This document shows, one piece after another, positions 56,627 through 64,000 of a stretch of DNA of 64,000 bases. The notes beneath the pieces were generated by a model. That model was not told the DNA's origin. It saw only the letters and a list, made by a program, of their open reading frames with translations, and searched no databases. Position numbers and translations under genes: made by a program. The stretch is from the NCBI GenBank assembly GCA_011390785.1, contig JAABRR010000004.1:111610-175609 (forward strand). The letters are read 5' to 3'. Positions within the stretch are counted from its first letter, which is position 1; every line of letters begins with the position of its first letter. Source of the stretch: Sphingobacteriia bacterium. GTDB taxonomy: Bacteria; Bacteroidota; Bacteroidia; Bacteroidales; UBA7960.

Positions 56627-57630
56627 CAAAAAAAATAATGATATTTATAAGAAACCAGCAAAACGAGATAGGAAAAGCCTTCTTATTTTTATTGGGTATT
56701 TTTTTCCTTTTTTCGTCTCTTTCTCTTTCAAGTCAGGAAGTTAAAGTGTCATTGGAACCTGAAAAAATACTTATTGGTGAACGGGCAAACCTAAGATTTG
56801 AACTATCTGTACCTGGTGATCAAACTTTAAATATGCCTGTATTTAATGAAACAATCAATGAGAAAATAGAAATTCTGAACTATGGAAGTAACGATACAAT
56901 AAGATATTCTGACACCAATACCTTAATAATAACCAGAACGATAACTGTTACATCATGGGAAGAAGGGTTTCATGCCATTCCTCCGTTTGTTTTTTTCAAT
57001 GTTAATGGTGCCGATACACTAGCTCTTGAAACTGACCCTTTACTGCTCGAAGTTGAACCATTTTCAATAGAAGAGCAAACAGATCTTAAAGATGTAAAAA
57101 CAATTTTCTCTGCCCCCATTACACTGGCAGAAATGAAGTATTACATACTTGGAGTTGTATTATTGATTTTAATAATCTGGTTGATTATCAGATATTTAAA
57201 ATCACATAAAAAAAACCCTGTGCCCGAATCTATCTGGGAAAAACCAGACATTGCTGCTCATGTTGCAGCCATTAGTAGTCTGGAGGAATTAAGAGCTCAG
57301 CAACTTTGGCAAAATGGCCAGGTAAAAAAGTACTACAGCCGGTTAACAGATATTATACGACATTACCTTGAAAAACGATTTCAAATCAATGCTTTGGAGA
57401 TGACAACTTCTGAAATAATGCAGGCAGTTAAACATATCCCAGAAATCAGGCCGGTTCAAAATACCCTGGAATCAATCCTTGTTTTGGCTGATCTGGTAAA
57501 ATTTGCCAAACAAGTGCCGACCACTACCGAAAACGAAATGTCTTTAGATGGCGCTTTTGAATTGGTTAATCAAACAAAAGAAGAACCTCGCATTGAGAAA
57601 GAGTATCAACAAGAAAAGAAAAATATTTAG
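56623..57630 (+). CDS. Membrane protein of the Bat operon (DUF4381-like/BatD-related)
   Basis: 335 residues. N-terminal signal or anchor segment (AFLFLLGIFFLFSSLSLSS), an extracytoplasmic beta-rich domain (~38-160, VKVSLEPEKILIGERANLRFELSVPG...TVTSWEEGFHAIPPFVFF) like one Bat domain of BatD, a membrane segment (~172-195, YYILGVVLLILIIWLIIRYL) and a cytoplasmic helical tail (LRAQQLWQNGQVKKYYSRLTDIIRHYLEKRFQINALEMTTSEIM) as in DUF4381 proteins. It starts inside the DUF58 stop. This extra gene is standard for Bacteroidota Bat operons; it probably links the vWA proteins to the membrane. Confidence 0.82.
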   Translation: MTKKIMIFIRNQQNEIGKAFLFLLGIFFLFSSLSLSSQEVKVSLEPEKILIGERANLRFELSVPGDQTLNMPVFNETINEKIEILNYGSNDTIRYSDTNTLIITRTITVTSWEEGFHAIPPFVFFNVNGADTLALETDPLLLEVEPFSIEEQTDLKDVKTIFSAPITLAEMKYYILGVVLLILIIWLIIRYLKSHKKNPVPESIWEKPDIAAHVAAISSLEELRAQQLWQNGQVKKYYSRLTDIIRHYLEKRFQINALEMTTSEIMQAVKHIPEIRPVQNTLESILVLADLVKFAKQVPTTTENEMSLDGAFELVNQTKEEPRIEKEYQQEKKNI

Positions 57631-57676
57631 CTATGCTCAAACGTATTAATAATGAACAAACTAAATAAAAAACAGA

Positions 57677-58672
57677 ATGTTTTCTGACATAACTTTTGCC
57701 TATAAACCTTTCTTATATTTTTTGATCGTTATACCTCTGCTGGTTGGCTGGTATATCTGGAAACAAAAATTTCGATTTGCCGAAATGCAATATTCGCACA
57801 CTATATTTGTTCACAATGTTAGAAAGAGTTTGCGGCTATATTTGCTGCATCTGCCTTTTATCCTGCGGATACTGGCCCTAATATTTCTTATTATTGCACT
57901 TGCACGGCCTCAATCCACCTCAAATCTGCAGAATATAAATGTAGAAGGTATTGATATTGTAATTGCTCTTGATATTTCAGGCTCAATGCTTGCAGAAGAT
58001 TTTATGCCCAACCGCATGGAGGCTGCCAAGGCCACTGCATTAGAATTTGTGGAAATGCGGCCAGGCGACAGATTAGGGGTTACTGTTTTCAGTGGCGAGA
58101 GCTTTACCCTTGTTCCTCTAACAACCGATCATTTATTGCTTAAAGATTTGGTAACCACAGTTCATACCGGAATGGTTGAAGATGGCACCGCTATTGGAGA
58201 TGGCCTTACCACAGCCATTAACCGCCTGCGCGAAAGCGATGCCATTAGCAAAGTAATTATTTTGTTAACTGACGGAGTAAGCAATGCCGGAGTTATTGAT
58301 CCGCTAACAGCTGCTGAAATTGCCCAAATGCTCAACATCAGGGTGTATACCGTAGCAGTTGGAAGCCAGGGCCTCGTCCCCTACCCTTTTCAAACACCAT
58401 TTGGCACTCAATATCGTGATGTGGAAATTCCTATTGACGAAAAACTATTAGAGGAAATAGCTGCCATGACAGGTGGCCGCTCTTTTTTGGCTGAGAATGC
58501 AAGGGCTTTGGAAAATATCTATCGAGAAATTGACCAGATGGAAAAATCAAAAATTGATGTACTTGAATTTGCCAGGAGAAATGATGAATATCTACCTTTT
58601 TTGCTTTTAGCTATGTTGTTTTTGAGCCTTGAATTTATTTTAAGTAAGACGTGGTTACGTGTAACAAACTAA
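57677..58672 (+). CDS. batA: Aerotolerance protein BatA (vWA)
   Basis: 331 residues: N-terminal membrane segments (~10-28 and 58-77), a vWA domain with MIDAS DISGSM (Asp99, Ser101, Ser103) and a C-terminal membrane segment (FLLLAMLFLSLEFIL). PNRMEAAKATALEFVEMRPGDRLGVTVFSGESFTLVPLTTD is characteristic. Paralog of BatB, with which it is adjacent (27 bases). Named for the Bacteroides aerotolerance operon; the mechanism is unsettled. Confidence 0.93.
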   Translation: MFSDITFAYKPFLYFLIVIPLLVGWYIWKQKFRFAEMQYSHTIFVHNVRKSLRLYLLHLPFILRILALIFLIIALARPQSTSNLQNINVEGIDIVIALDISGSMLAEDFMPNRMEAAKATALEFVEMRPGDRLGVTVFSGESFTLVPLTTDHLLLKDLVTTVHTGMVEDGTAIGDGLTTAINRLRESDAISKVIILLTDGVSNAGVIDPLTAAEIAQMLNIRVYTVAVGSQGLVPYPFQTPFGTQYRDVEIPIDEKLLEEIAAMTGGRSFLAENARALENIYREIDQMEKSKIDVLEFARRNDEYLPFLLLAMLFLSLEFILSKTWLRVTN

Positions 58673-58699
58673 ACAAACCTCAGTAAGTATAATAAAAGT

Positions 58700-59740
58700 A
58701 TGGATTTTTTAAGATTTGAAAATCAGCAGTATTTCTACCTTTTCCTCTTGCTACCGATTTTCTTTTTGTTATTTTTTGTTGCCAGAATAAGTATCGAAAG
58801 GAGACTTAAAAGGCTGGGAAACTGGGGAACTTTGCAGCAAATGTTACCCCTGCGTTCTAAGGCAAGGCCCTGGCTAAAATTAGTTCTTTTTTCGCTTGCG
58901 TTTTCGTGTATGGTACTTGCTGCGGTTAATCCACAACTGGGCTATAAAACAGAGAACGCCACATCATCAGGAGTTGATGTTATAATAGCATTGGATGTAA
59001 GTCGCAGCATGCTGGCAGAAGATATAAAGCCAAACAGAATGGAGCGGGCAAAACTTGCCGTATCCAGGTTAATAGATCAACTTGAAAATGACCGTGTGGG
59101 ACTTGTAATTTTTGCTGGTTCAGCCATAACACAGGTTCCTGTAACCAGCGACAAGGAAACGGCTAAAATGATCCTTAGAACTATCAATACTGGTAGTGTT
59201 CAGGTTCAGGGAACTGCAATTGAATCGGCCATAAACAGAAGCATTTCAAGCTTTTCGCAGGTAAAAATGGGAAGCAGGATTGTAGTTATTATTTCCGATG
59301 GCGAAAATCATCAGGATAATCCCATTCCGGCAGCTATCCGGGCTAAAGAGAATGATATAATAATTCATACGGTAGGTGTTGGAACACAACAGGGTGCACC
59401 TATTCCTGTTTATCAAAATAACCAATTGAATGGTTTTTTGCGTGATAAAGAAGGAAATACCGTTATAAGCAGGTTTGACGAAGGTATTTTAAGACAAATA
59501 GCGCAGGAAGGTGGCGGTACTTTTAGTTCCGGAACCGGGCCAGATCTGGGTTTGAATAATATTTTACAACAAATAAGAAACATGCAGCAACAGGAAATTG
59601 AAACTACGCAATTTTCGGAATACGAAAGTCGTTTTCATTATTTCCTTGCCCTTGCTATTATTTTTCTTTTGCTTGAAGTTCTTATTTTTGAAAGGAAAAG
59701 CAAATGGCTAAATAAAATAAAATTGTTTGAAGTTTCATAA
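58700..59740 (+). CDS. batB: Aerotolerance protein BatB (vWA)
   Basis: 346 residues, same architecture as BatA: membrane segments at ~12-28 and 60-77, MIDAS DVSRSM (Asp99, Ser101, Ser103), and a C-terminal segment FLALAIIFLLLEVLIF. PNRMERAKLAVSRLIDQLENDRVGLVIFAGSAITQVPVTSD parallels BatA, so a duplication origin is likely. In the variant here Gly102 of the MIDAS loop is Arg. Confidence 0.93.
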   Translation: MDFLRFENQQYFYLFLLLPIFFLLFFVARISIERRLKRLGNWGTLQQMLPLRSKARPWLKLVLFSLAFSCMVLAAVNPQLGYKTENATSSGVDVIIALDVSRSMLAEDIKPNRMERAKLAVSRLIDQLENDRVGLVIFAGSAITQVPVTSDKETAKMILRTINTGSVQVQGTAIESAINRSISSFSQVKMGSRIVVIISDGENHQDNPIPAAIRAKENDIIIHTVGVGTQQGAPIPVYQNNQLNGFLRDKEGNTVISRFDEGILRQIAQEGGGTFSSGTGPDLGLNNILQQIRNMQQQEIETTQFSEYESRFHYFLALAIIFLLLEVLIFERKSKWLNKIKLFEVS

Positions 59741-59753
59741 TATCTTTGATGAT

Positions 59754-60446
59754 ATGATAAAACAGATTATAACAATAATAATAGTAATTGCCTGTTACTA
59801 TAATTCTTTTTCTCAACAAGAAAATCAGGATATAAGAAAAGGTAACAGGGAATATAAAGATGAAAATTTTTCTGATGCAGAATTAAATTACCGCGAAGCA
59901 TTAGAAAGTAATCCGCAAAACATTAAAGCCCTTTATAACCTTGCAAATTCTCTTTATAAGCAGGGAAGATATGATGAAGCTGCCAATATTCTCGAGGGGC
60001 TTGCAGGTATGGATCTTTCAGATAGTCAAAAAGCAGATATCCTTCATAATTTGGGAAATTCAAATATTGGAAATCAGAAGATACAAGAAGGGATAGAAGC
60101 CTATAAAAACTCGCTGCGATTGAGACCTGAGGATATGGATACCCGGCACAACCTGGCTTACGCCATGCGCTTGCTGCAGGAACAGGAACAACAGCAGCAA
60201 AATCAGGATCAGCAACAGGATCAGGATGAAAATGAGAATGAAGATGATCAGCAACCTCAACCCCAGGATCAGGAACAGGAGCAAAATGATCAGCAGCAGG
60301 AAAGCCAGCCAAAGCCCGACCAGATTTCTCCACAGGATGCAGAACGTATTCTTGATGCAATGAATCAACAAGAGCAAAAAATACAGGAAAAAATTGAACG
60401 GGAAGAAAAAGTAAGACAACCCGCAAGACCTGAAAGAGAATGGTAA
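59754..60446 (+). CDS. batC: Aerotolerance protein BatC (TPR, Gln-rich tail)
   Basis: 230 residues from MIKQIITIIIVI, with a signal peptide (IIIVIACYYNSFSQ). Two to three TPR units (~25-125: NREYKDENFSDAELNYREALESNPQNIKALYNLANSLYKQGRYDEAANILEGL; GIEAYKNSLRLRPEDMDTRHNLAYAMRLL) are followed by a strikingly Gln/Asp/Glu-rich low-complexity tail (~130-205). A TTG 27 bases upstream lies inside the BatB coding region, so the ATG at 59754 is chosen, 13 bases after batB. Confidence 0.9.
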   Translation: MIKQIITIIIVIACYYNSFSQQENQDIRKGNREYKDENFSDAELNYREALESNPQNIKALYNLANSLYKQGRYDEAANILEGLAGMDLSDSQKADILHNLGNSNIGNQKIQEGIEAYKNSLRLRPEDMDTRHNLAYAMRLLQEQEQQQQNQDQQQDQDENENEDDQQPQPQDQEQEQNDQQQESQPKPDQISPQDAERILDAMNQQEQKIQEKIEREEKVRQPARPEREW

Positions 60447-60464
60447 TGAAAACAATAAAAGCAC

Positions 60465-62294
60465 ATGCAGAAATTAATAATAACACTGGTCTTATTTACT
60501 GCTATAATACTTGATGTATTAGGTCAGGACATTGAATTTTCAGCATCGGCGCCTTCAGAAGTATCTGTTGGTGAACGATTTCGCCTTACCTATCAGGTAA
60601 ATACAAGACCATCAAATTTTACTGCACCCAATTTTCAGGGCTTCATTTTATTATCCGGCCCCAACCAGTCTTCCAGCACATCAATGCAGATTATCAATAA
60701 CCGCACTACGGTAACAGAATCCTTTACCTATTCATATGTATTGGAAGCGACCACGGAAGGTTCGTTTATAATTATTCCAGCAACAATTAAAGCAGAGGGA
60801 GACACTTACACTTCCAACCCACTCACTATAAATGTTGTTGAAGGTAAAACATCATCAGCCACACCATCACAATCAGCTCCAACGCAACCATCAGGACCTT
60901 CAGCAAAAGATCTGTTTATAAGAGCAACACCATCTACCAGTAAACCTTACCAGGGCCAACAGGTTATTATTACCTACACTATTTATACACGGGTGCCTGT
61001 TAACCAGTATTCTGTTGATGGGTTGCCATCTTTCAGAGGATTTTGGTCTGAAAATATTACCCCAGATGGGCAGCCGGAAACGCGAACACAGCTTATTGAC
61101 GGTGTAAATTACAGGTTAGCAGACATTTATAAAGTTGCTGTATTTCCACAACGTAGTGGCGAATTAAAAATTGATCCTTTGCAAGTGGAAGCCATTGTCA
61201 GCTTACCCGGACAAAGAAGGCAAAGCCTGTTAGACGAATTTTTTGGTGGTTCACCTTTTGATCAGCGCCGCACAATAAGACAAAACATAGCATCTAATCC
61301 GCTTATATTAAATGTAAAACCCCTACCCGTTCAAAATAAACCAGCAGCTTTTTCCGGTATGGTGGGTACCGATTTCAATGTAGAAGCCTCTGTTAATACC
61401 AATGAAATCAATACCAATGATGCAGCTAATCTTAAATTAACAATCTCAGGGCGTGGAAACATGAGATTGCTGGAACAACCACGAATTAATTTTCCGGCAA
61501 ATCTTGAAGTTTTTGATCCTAATGTTTCGGATAACATCAGAAACAATGCATCGGGAATATCAGGTTCAAGGGAGTATGAATATGTTATGATACCCCGAAC
61601 TGCGGGGGAATTTGTCATTCCGGCATGGAGCTTTATCTATTTTGACCCGCAGGAAGAAAAATATATTACAAAAAAAACTCCTGAATTTTTATTGCAGGTT
61701 TCTGGTGATACTAATTTAGCGGGAAATGGAAGTAAGGGAGCCAGTCAGGAGTCAATAAGAACAATAGGAACAGATATTCGATATATCAGAACAGAAAATC
61801 TTACTCTTGTTCCTTTAGGGAGCATGTTTTACATGAGCAATCTCTTTTGGATTTTACTTGCATTGCCTTTTCTTCTGTTTATCTTTTTTGTTATTTACTG
61901 GCGTAACTATATAAAATTGCATAGCAATACACAACTACTAAAAAATAAAAAGGCTGAGAAGCTAGCCCGGAGAAGATTAAAGACAGCAAAGTCATTTCTT
62001 GAAAAAAAGCGGGAAAACGAGTTTTATGATGAAGTTTTCAAGGCATTATGGGGCTACCTATCTGATAAATTAAGTATTCCTGTTTCTATTTTGAATAAAG
62101 AAAATGTGGCAGGAGCTTTTAAGGCCACTAAAGTAAATCCAGAACTGTCTGATAGCTTTATTACCATGCTAAACGATTGTGAATTTGCAAGATTTGCACC
62201 TGGAGAAAAAGATAATAAAATGACTGATATATATCATAAAGCTATAAATACTATTGTAACTATAGAAAAAGATCTCAGAAATAAAAGAAGCTGA
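60465..62294 (+). CDS. batD: Aerotolerance protein BatD
   Basis: 609 residues. Signal peptide (LIITLVLFTAIILDVLG), then repeated Ig-like extracytoplasmic domains (DIEFSASAPSEVSVGERFRLTYQVNTRPSNF; FIRATPSTSKPYQGQQVIITYTIYTRVPVNQYSV; FNVEASVNTNEINTNDAANLKLTISGRGNMRLL), a membrane segment (~462-483, FWILLALPFLLFIFFVIYW) and a cytoplasmic helical tail (ARRRLKTAKSFLEKKRENEFYDEVFKALWGYLSDKLSIPVSILNKENV). Typical BatD/oxygen tolerance protein. 18 bases after batC and 2 bases before batE. Confidence 0.93.
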   Translation: MQKLIITLVLFTAIILDVLGQDIEFSASAPSEVSVGERFRLTYQVNTRPSNFTAPNFQGFILLSGPNQSSSTSMQIINNRTTVTESFTYSYVLEATTEGSFIIIPATIKAEGDTYTSNPLTINVVEGKTSSATPSQSAPTQPSGPSAKDLFIRATPSTSKPYQGQQVIITYTIYTRVPVNQYSVDGLPSFRGFWSENITPDGQPETRTQLIDGVNYRLADIYKVAVFPQRSGELKIDPLQVEAIVSLPGQRRQSLLDEFFGGSPFDQRRTIRQNIASNPLILNVKPLPVQNKPAAFSGMVGTDFNVEASVNTNEINTNDAANLKLTISGRGNMRLLEQPRINFPANLEVFDPNVSDNIRNNASGISGSREYEYVMIPRTAGEFVIPAWSFIYFDPQEEKYITKKTPEFLLQVSGDTNLAGNGSKGASQESIRTIGTDIRYIRTENLTLVPLGSMFYMSNLFWILLALPFLLFIFFVIYWRNYIKLHSNTQLLKNKKAEKLARRRLKTAKSFLEKKRENEFYDEVFKALWGYLSDKLSIPVSILNKENVAGAFKATKVNPELSDSFITMLNDCEFARFAPGEKDNKMTDIYHKAINTIVTIEKDLRNKRS

Positions 62295-62296
62295 TT

Positions 62297-63049
62297 ATGA
62301 GCCGATACCTTCTAATACTGATTTTAATTTTACTGGTAAAATGGTCTGCCGGCAATCCACATGAGCTTTTTTCTGAAGCTAATGCTGCCTACGAGCGAAG
62401 TGAATACGGATACGCAATTGAACTTTACACCCAGATTATTGATCAGGGGCTGGTTTCATCTGATCTTTATTATAATCTGGGAAACGCCTATTTCAAAAAC
62501 AACATGATGGGCCATGCTATACTTTTTTATGAGCGGGCATTGCGCATCAATCCACTCAATGAAGATCTAAATCATAACTTAGCTGTTGCCAAAGCAAAAA
62601 TTGTTGACAAACCAGATCAGATTCCTAAATTGTTTTATGAAAGATGGTGGATTACTGCACGCTCACTTTTTACGATGGATGGATGGGCTATAACTTCTAT
62701 AATATTGCTGATTCTTTTTTTCGCAATTTCTTCTCTTTACCTATTTTCAAGAACCATTGGCGTTAAGAAAAGTGCATTCTACAGTCTTCTTCTTATTTTT
62801 GGGTTATTACTTCTTTCAGTTGTTTTTGCCAAGCAACAGTATAATAATTTCTCATCTGATCGTGATGCCATAATTATGGAAACAAGGGTTACAGCAAAGA
62901 GTTCTCCATCAGTTGAAAGCTCAGATTTATTTCTACTTCACGAAGGGACAAAAGTTAGGATTAGAAGTCAATTAGGTGGTTTTTACGAAATAAGCCTACC
63001 TAACGGAAATGTAGGATGGATTAAACAAGAAACCCTTGAAATTATTTAG
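62297..63049 (+). CDS. batE: Aerotolerance protein BatE (TPR + SH3)
   Basis: 250 residues. Signal peptide (LLILILILLVKWSAG), TPR pair (~20-90, NAAYERSEYGYAIELYTQIIDQGLVSSDLYYNLGNAYFKNNMMGHAILFYERALRINP), two membrane segments (~127-148 and 158-176) and a bacterial SH3 domain at the end (~190-250, VTAKSSPSVESSDLFLLHEGTKVRIRSQLGGFYEISLPNGNVGWIKQE). Last gene of the Bat operon, 2 bases after batD. No clear terminator follows. Confidence 0.9.
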   Translation: MSRYLLILILILLVKWSAGNPHELFSEANAAYERSEYGYAIELYTQIIDQGLVSSDLYYNLGNAYFKNNMMGHAILFYERALRINPLNEDLNHNLAVAKAKIVDKPDQIPKLFYERWWITARSLFTMDGWAITSIILLILFFAISSLYLFSRTIGVKKSAFYSLLLIFGLLLLSVVFAKQQYNNFSSDRDAIIMETRVTAKSSPSVESSDLFLLHEGTKVRIRSQLGGFYEISLPNGNVGWIKQETLEII

Positions 63050-63068
63050 ATATTGCTGAATAAATTTG
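63036..63068 (+). promoter_or_regulatory. Candidate promoter of the sodium:solute symporter gene
   Basis: TTG (63036-63038), 22-base spacer, TAAATTTG (63061-63068), straddling the batE stop. It leaves a leader of about 180 bases to the start at 63258. Confidence 0.4.
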
Positions 63069-63257
63069 TTTATTTTAGTATGATCTAAAGTTGGCTCTGC
63101 TGAAAACTAAAGATATTTTAAAGCAAAGTTTTACAAATTGTTGATCAATAATCCGTGCATCTAATAAATCAAAAATAAATATAGAAAATTAGCAGTCAGC
63201 TTGTTGAGTGTTTTAGCGAACCCCGGGTAATTTCTAATATAAAAAATCCTGATAAGC

Positions 63258-64000
63258 ATGGAAAAACCCCAGTCTTTGGTATTAGAAGTAGGCGATCAGG
63301 CTTTATTTGCTTTTTTAGCATACCTTGTATTGATTGTTGTTGTAGGTGTTTTGGCAACACGATTTTCTTCTCAGGGTCTTAGTAATTTTTTTATTGGCGG
63401 ACGCAAGATGAATACCTTTGTAGTGGCCATTTCTGCTGTAGTTAGTGGCAGAAGCGCATGGTTGCTGCTCGGACTCACTGGTATGGCATATACTATGGGT
63501 TTGTCTGCCATGTGGGCTGCAGCCGGTTATATTATTGCTGAGTTTTTCCTGTTCCTTTTCTTTGCTCCCCGCTTAAGACGTTTTAGTGAAAAGACTGATT
63601 GTATTACTATTCCTGATTTTTTTGAAGTACGCTTTAATGACAAATCCGGAATATTAAGAGCCATTGTTGCCATAATTATCATAGTATTTATGATGGCATA
63701 CGTTTCTGCTCAATTTGTTGCAGGAGGAAAAACTTTTAGTGCCGGCTTCGAACTTACACCTTGGCAAGGGATTTTGATAACAGCCGCCATAATTCTATTT
63801 TATACTATTACAGGTGGTTTTCTGGCTGTTAGTGTTACAGATACCATACAGGGAGTTATTATGATTATAGCATTGCTAATATTACCAATGGTTGCCATTA
63901 TTCATTTGGGTGGTTGGAGAGAATTTATACATCTTGCATCGCAAATTACTACTCCTGATGGTATATTTACTAATGCTTTTGCCATTGGTTTCGGTGCCCT
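63258..64000 (+). CDS. Sodium:solute symporter (SSS family), 3' end outside window
   Basis: Translated by hand; starts MEKPQSLVLEVGDQALFAFLAYLVLIVVVGVLA and runs off the right edge (~247 residues visible, about seven membrane segments). SSS landmarks: FFIGGRKMNTFVVAISAVVSGRSAWLLLGLTGMAYTMGLSAMW, TDCITIPDFFEVRF, TITGGFLAVSVTDTIQGVIMI (the conserved GG-x-x-A-V-x-x-T-D-x-x-Q). The layout is closest to PutP-type sodium/proline symporters; the substrate cannot be fixed from the visible part. Separate unit from the Bat operon. Confidence 0.88.
   Translation, partial: MEKPQSLVLEVGDQALFAFLAYLVLIVVVGVLATRFSSQGLSNFFIGGRKMNTFVVAISAVVSGRSAWLLLGLTGMAYTMGLSAMWAAAGYIIAEFFLFLFFAPRLRRFSEKTDCITIPDFFEVRFNDKSGILRAIVAIIIIVFMMAYVSAQFVAGGKTFSAGFELTPWQGILITAAIILFYTITGGFLAVSVTDTIQGVIMIIALLILPMVAIIHLGGWREFIHLASQITTPDGIFTNAFAIGFGA

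Noticed and set aside
59923..60486. 187-codon minus-strand frame
   Set aside because: Mirror of the low-complexity batC tail; composition artefact.

Overview
The window is 64 kb of AT-rich chromosome from a member of the phylum Bacteroidota. The evidence is consistent: several secreted proteins end in type IX secretion (T9SS) sorting domains, promoters resemble the Bacteroidota -7 box TAnnTTTG (sometimes with a TTTG/TTG about 19-23 bases upstream), Shine-Dalgarno sequences are almost absent, and there is a TonB-dependent receptor with a carboxypeptidase-like N-domain, a complete Bat aerotolerance operon and DUF4199/DUF5020-type proteins. The multi-domain GH9 glycanase suggests an environmental or gut polysaccharide degrader, perhaps Marinilabiliales/Bacteroidales-like; the genus cannot be fixed from sequence alone. 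No rRNA, tRNA, insertion sequence, prophage or CRISPR array was seen.

Layout. 1-4.3 kb (minus): a compact operon of a PqqD-like small protein, an ATP-grasp ligase, a diaminopimelate-decarboxylase-like PLP enzyme and a urea-transporter/M23-peptidase fusion cut by the window edge. This is the best candidate for an undescribed pathway. 4.8-5.3 kb: a decayed toxin-antitoxin pair in which both genes carry a one-base indel next to an A-run. 5.5-12.6 kb (minus): gyrB, an outer-membrane barrel and a 1031-residue TPR protein. 12.8-17 kb (plus): a GHL10-type glycosidase-like protein, a NagX/HGSNAT-like membrane acyltransferase and a T9SS-exported protein with a CxxCH motif. 17-19.7 kb (minus): valS. 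20-26 kb: a CAP-domain protein, an internally duplicated T9SS protein, recF, dciA (DUF721) and a C10 (streptopain-like) lipoprotein protease. 26-32.7 kb (minus): the GH9 enzyme and a Tat-exported Gfo/Idh/MocA oxidoreductase. 32.8-38.3 kb (minus): an unknown four-repeat protein, pncA and pncB (NAD salvage), an NfeD/ClpP-class membrane protease, a small transaldolase/FSA and the 4.5S SRP RNA. 38.5-43.3 kb: a DUF4199 protein, a repeat-bearing lipoprotein and its TonB-dependent receptor. 43.7-50.5 kb: clpC, gyrA and a TPR protein. 50.8-54.4 kb (minus): a lipoprotein with a glycine-rich hydrophobic core and a DUF2135-like domain, an AzgA-type purine permease and a DUF5020 Tsx-like outer-membrane channel. 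54.7-63 kb (plus): moxR, DUF58, an accessory membrane protein, batA, batB, batC, batD, batE. 63.3 kb to the end: the start of a sodium:solute symporter.

Functional links. The Bat operon encodes a MoxR/vWA/TPR envelope complex. pncA and pncB give nicotinamide-to-NaMN conversion. The purine permease and the DUF5020 protein could form an outer/inner membrane uptake pair. The TonB receptor and its lipoprotein look like an uptake couple that lacks a SusD. Most operons end in strong, often bidirectional hairpin terminators, listed individually.
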